A stretch of DNA of 16,455 bases from a bacterium (GTDB lineage Bacteria; SZUA-79; Acidulodesulfobacterales; Acidulodesulfobacteraceae), in assembly GCA_021789455.1 (NCBI GenBank), contig JAJYJN010000021.1, positions 1-16,455 on the forward strand, given 5' to 3'. A program made the position numbers and the translations under genes. The first letter of the stretch is position 1. Every line of letters starts with the position of its first letter. Shown here piece after piece: positions 14,307 to 16,455 of this stretch. Below the pieces are notes generated by a model. The model had not been told where the DNA came from and ran no database searches. It worked only from the letters and a program-made list of their open reading frames with translations.

Positions 14307-16106
14307 TTACGGAACAGCAGTTTCGAGTGCCGTCAATACGGCATTTTCCGTAGTCAACACTTTAGAGTTGGCAACATAGGCGTTCTGCGCAATAATCATA
14401 TCGGTAAACTGAGACGAAATATCGACGTTAGACTGTTCAAGGGCAGAATCGGTTATATAACCGAAGTTTCCCGTATTAGCAGCGCCTATAGCAGGTTGAC
14501 CCGATGCAAAAGTCTCAGCGTAAAGACTGTTTCCCTCCGAAGTAAGTCCCGTAGGAGCGATAAAGTTTGCAAGAGCGACCTGGGCGATATATTGGGTCTG
14601 CCCGTTAGAATACTGTCCTGAAATTTTACCGTCTTGATTTACCGTAAAACTGGTAAGCGTTCCGGTCGCATAGCCGTTCTGGGTAAAAGCCGTAGTAGCG
14701 GACGGAGCGGCGTACTGGGTTACGTTTGCTAGGTTTAAAGCTATATTTAAAGGCTGAGATGCGCCGTCGGGGAGACCAGATCCACTTGCATAAGCTGGAA
14801 CGTCTGTTAAAGTAAGCGAAGGCGTACCAGTAATTTGACCGTTTGAATTAAATTTTATATCTGGGCTTGAGTCTGCTGTTGTGCTGAGCGAAGGTCTTTG
14901 TGCAGCTGTACCGTTAATTGAATAATAAGCGTTCCATGCTCCTGAAGTTGAACCGTCAGGCGCAAAAGTAACGGTCAAAGGCAAAGCGTTGCCAAGAGAG
15001 TCATAAACATTAATGGTAGTAGAATAGTAATCCTGGGCAGGGCCAACAAGAACTGAACCCCCGGGTGTAAATGCATTAGCGGTATCTCCGACTGGCATCG
15101 CATTAGAAAGATTTACCGTCTTATTTGCCGAACTGACGCTCGCAACAGTATTTAAGAACTGATAAGCGCCGGAAGTGGATGAAGTTGCTCCAATTTGAAT
15201 ATCCGAACCAGGTAAAATTCCATTAGTGGATGCAACGCCGAGAGTTTGCTGAGAAATCGCAGTGTTTTCGAGAATATTACTAGTTAAAGGAGAAGATAGT
15301 GTTACAGAACTGATAGTCGAGGAGGAGGGAATAGGTGTTAGAGCACTATTAACATATTCTCCATTTGTCGGGTCATATGTATAGGTACCACCACTTGATG
15401 TAGTATAAGAAGCCACGTTATAGAGATTTGTAGTTCCGTCGCCGTTGCCTATTAAAAGGCTTGTTGGCGCTTCTCCTGCCGTTCCTTTAAATGTCATATC
15501 GCTGACGTTTAAAGTCGTAGCTCCAGCCGAATAGTTTCCCGTAATATAGCCGCCCATAAAATCTCCTGTTGTTGTCGTAGAACTCTGCGGCGAAATATTA
15601 GAATCTAGATTTGCGGTCAAATCTGCCGTCGTCGTAGCCTGCGGCGCTATCGCTCCGGTATTAAGCGTTATTGCGCTGGGCGAACCGGCGGTCGCTATTC
15701 CCGCGGAATTTAACGGATAGCCCTGAACTACGTTTTGTCCGGTCGAATCTACTATCTGACCCTTCGCGTTTTCGCTGAAGGTGCCGTTCCTCGTGTAATA
15801 AGTCGAACCGTTAGGCGCCTGGACTATAAAAAATCCGTTGCCGTCAATCGCCATATTTAAAGGATTGGAGGTATTTTCCATAGCGCCCTGCGTAAACTGC
15901 TGTTGAATAGAATAAACGTCGGTTCCCAGACCTTCCTGCGAGTTCGACGTTCCGCTCAAAGTCTGGCTGACTAAGTTTTCGAATATCGGATTCGAGCTTT
16001 TAAATCCTATAGTATTAGAATTTGCTATATTGTTGCCTATGACGCCGAGATAAGTCTGGTTTGAATCTAATCCCGACACTGCCGTAAAAAGCGCATTTAC
16101 GCCCAT
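14307..16106 (-). CDS. flgE: FlgE, flagellar hook protein
   Basis: FlgE polymerises into the hook, the universal joint outside the cell. The N-terminal D0/D1 part is clear: SGLDSNQTYLGVIGNNIANS (12-31), GFKSS, and the MAIDGNGFFIVQ region near residue 85-95. The C-terminal D0 helix ends ALEQSNVDISSQFTDMIIA, QNAYVANSKVLTTENAVLTAL. At 599 residues it is much longer than Salmonella FlgE (403). The extra length sits in a Thr/Ser/Gly-rich middle (about 150-470), the surface-exposed D2/D3 part. GGGAGG lies 8 nt before the ATG. No flgD lies between it and fliK, nor within the 349 nt upstream. Confidence 0.95.
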   Translation of the reverse strand: MGVNALFTAVSGLDSNQTYLGVIGNNIANSNTIGFKSSNPIFENLVSQTLSGTSNSQEGLGTDVYSIQQQFTQGAMENTSNPLNMAIDGNGFFIVQAPNGSTYYTRNGTFSENAKGQIVDSTGQNVVQGYPLNSAGIATAGSPSAITLNTGAIAPQATTTADLTANLDSNISPQSSTTTTGDFMGGYITGNYSAGATTLNVSDMTFKGTAGEAPTSLLIGNGDGTTNLYNVASYTTSSGGTYTYDPTNGEYVNSALTPIPSSSTISSVTLSSPLTSNILENTAISQQTLGVASTNGILPGSDIQIGATSSTSGAYQFLNTVASVSSANKTVNLSNAMPVGDTANAFTPGGSVLVGPAQDYYSTTINVYDSLGNALPLTVTFAPDGSTSGAWNAYYSINGTAAQRPSLSTTADSSPDIKFNSNGQITGTPSLTLTDVPAYASGSGLPDGASQPLNIALNLANVTQYAAPSATTAFTQNGYATGTLTSFTVNQDGKISGQYSNGQTQYIAQVALANFIAPTGLTSEGNSLYAETFASGQPAIGAANTGNFGYITDSALEQSNVDISSQFTDMIIAQNAYVANSKVLTTENAVLTALETAVP

Positions 16107-16267
16107 TTTTCATTCCTCCCTTATACTTATAACTTAAAAATCGAAATATTTCGTAAAAAATTATTAGAAAGTTAAAATTTACTTCCTATATATTATATCG
16201 GCATATTTTTATTATTTATAATAGTTTTTAATATTTTTAATATTTTATAACTATCTAATATTTTATC

Positions 16268-16357
16268 GGTTAAAGGTGTCAGATTAATTTTCCGCTAGAC
16301 TATTTCAATTATTTTTGCCATCGTTCAGGCGGAAAATAAAATCTGACACCTTTAACC
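16268..16357. repeat. About 90-bp inverted-repeat element (REP/MITE-like) upstream of flgE
   Basis: The left arm 16268-16295 (28 nt, beginning GGTTAAAGGTGTCAGATT and ending TTTTCCGC) and the right arm 16329-16357 (29 nt) are inverted copies that differ by one indel and a substitution near A/T positions. The loop is 33 nt. No coding capacity is present, so a non-autonomous element, perhaps mobilised by a REP-associated tyrosine transposase, is the simplest reading. That enzyme is not in the window. Confidence 0.85.
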
Positions 16358-16378
16358 TAAATCTGACACCTTTAACCT
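16339..16378. repeat. Perfect 20-bp tandem duplication
   Basis: AAATCTGACACCTTTAACCT occurs at 16339-16358 and again at 16359-16378 without a mismatch. The first copy is most of the right arm of the inverted-repeat element. The duplication looks recent. Confidence 0.9.
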
Positions 16379-16455
16379 TTACCGCCATAATAGTTGTAAA
16401 GGAAAAACCTTGACGCCTTTAATCCACATTAATAATCGCGCCTCTACCCTACATT

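Larger units (their letters stand above)
16107..16455. other. Gene-free region upstream of flgE
   Basis: This 349-nt stretch holds no convincing gene. From 16107 to about 16260 it is A/T-rich, presumably holding the flgE leader and promoter; no sigma-54 type site with correct spacing is visible. A GCCGATAT (minus, 16202-16195) resembles a sigma-28 -10 box but lacks a good -35. From 16268 to 16378 lies the repeat element described separately. The last about 75 nt, to the edge, are unassigned. Confidence 0.6.

Noticed and set aside
16195..16221. Sigma-28 promoter for flgE
   Set aside because: The -10 GCCGATAT is good, but the -35 at the right spacing matches only 3 of 8 bases in an A/T-rich background.
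16378..16455. Partial gene at the right edge (open minus-strand frame of about 24 codons)
   Set aside because: It ends at a TAA with no recognisable motif and borders the repeat element. Such a short open stretch is not evidence of a gene.

Overview
The window is almost entirely a flagellar biogenesis cluster from an AT-rich, Gram-negative-type bacterium. Every convincing gene lies on the minus strand, so transcription runs from the right end to the left. The gene set includes FlhF/FlhG, a MotE-like protein beside FliJ, FliM with a CheY-binding N-terminus and a sigma-54 type promoter. Together these fit a polarly flagellated, chemotactic deltaproteobacterium-like lineage. This placement is inferred from content and style only; no marker gene is present.

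In transcription order the layout is: hook protein flgE (14307-16106), hook-length control fliK (12252-14210), export chaperone fliJ (about 11770-12201) and a MotE-like secreted coiled-coil protein (11311-11733). A gene-free AT-rich gap of about 350 bp follows. It holds a C-rich tract (as RNA), possibly a Rho-loading site, and a very good -24/-12 promoter. Then come fliL, fliM, fliN, fliO, fliP, fliQ, fliR, flhB, flhA, flhF and flhG, tightly packed with several overlaps. The first 14 codons of a further gene, probably fliA, run off the left edge. The products cover hook assembly and length control, the C-ring switch (FliM, FliN), the stator-associated FliL, the whole FliOPQR-FlhBA export gate, and the FlhF/FlhG number-and-place control pair.

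Two families of short palindromic repeats sit in the gaps between genes. Family 1 (arms of the GGGACAGAATT or GGGTCGGAATT type around one central base) lies in the fliA/flhG, flhG/flhF, fliQ/fliP and fliJ/fliK gaps. At the flhG 3' end it forms two exact 80-bp periods. Base changes in the arms are partly compensated, so pairing seems to be kept. Family 2 (core GGTGTCAGATT) forms a roughly 90-bp inverted repeat plus a 20-bp tandem duplication upstream of flgE, and one copy in the flgE/fliK gap. Both look like REP-type elements.

The most notable protein-level signal concerns FlhF and FlhG. FlhF keeps its P-loop and TKTD motif but has lost the usual DTAGR and DTYR residues of SRP-type GTPases. 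Its partner FlhG lacks the N-terminal DQAxxLR-type motif that activates FlhF in other bacteria. The two losses together suggest a pair that no longer uses stimulated GTP hydrolysis. FliO is also unusually large (440 residues), with an added exported N-terminal domain and a long C-terminal tail.
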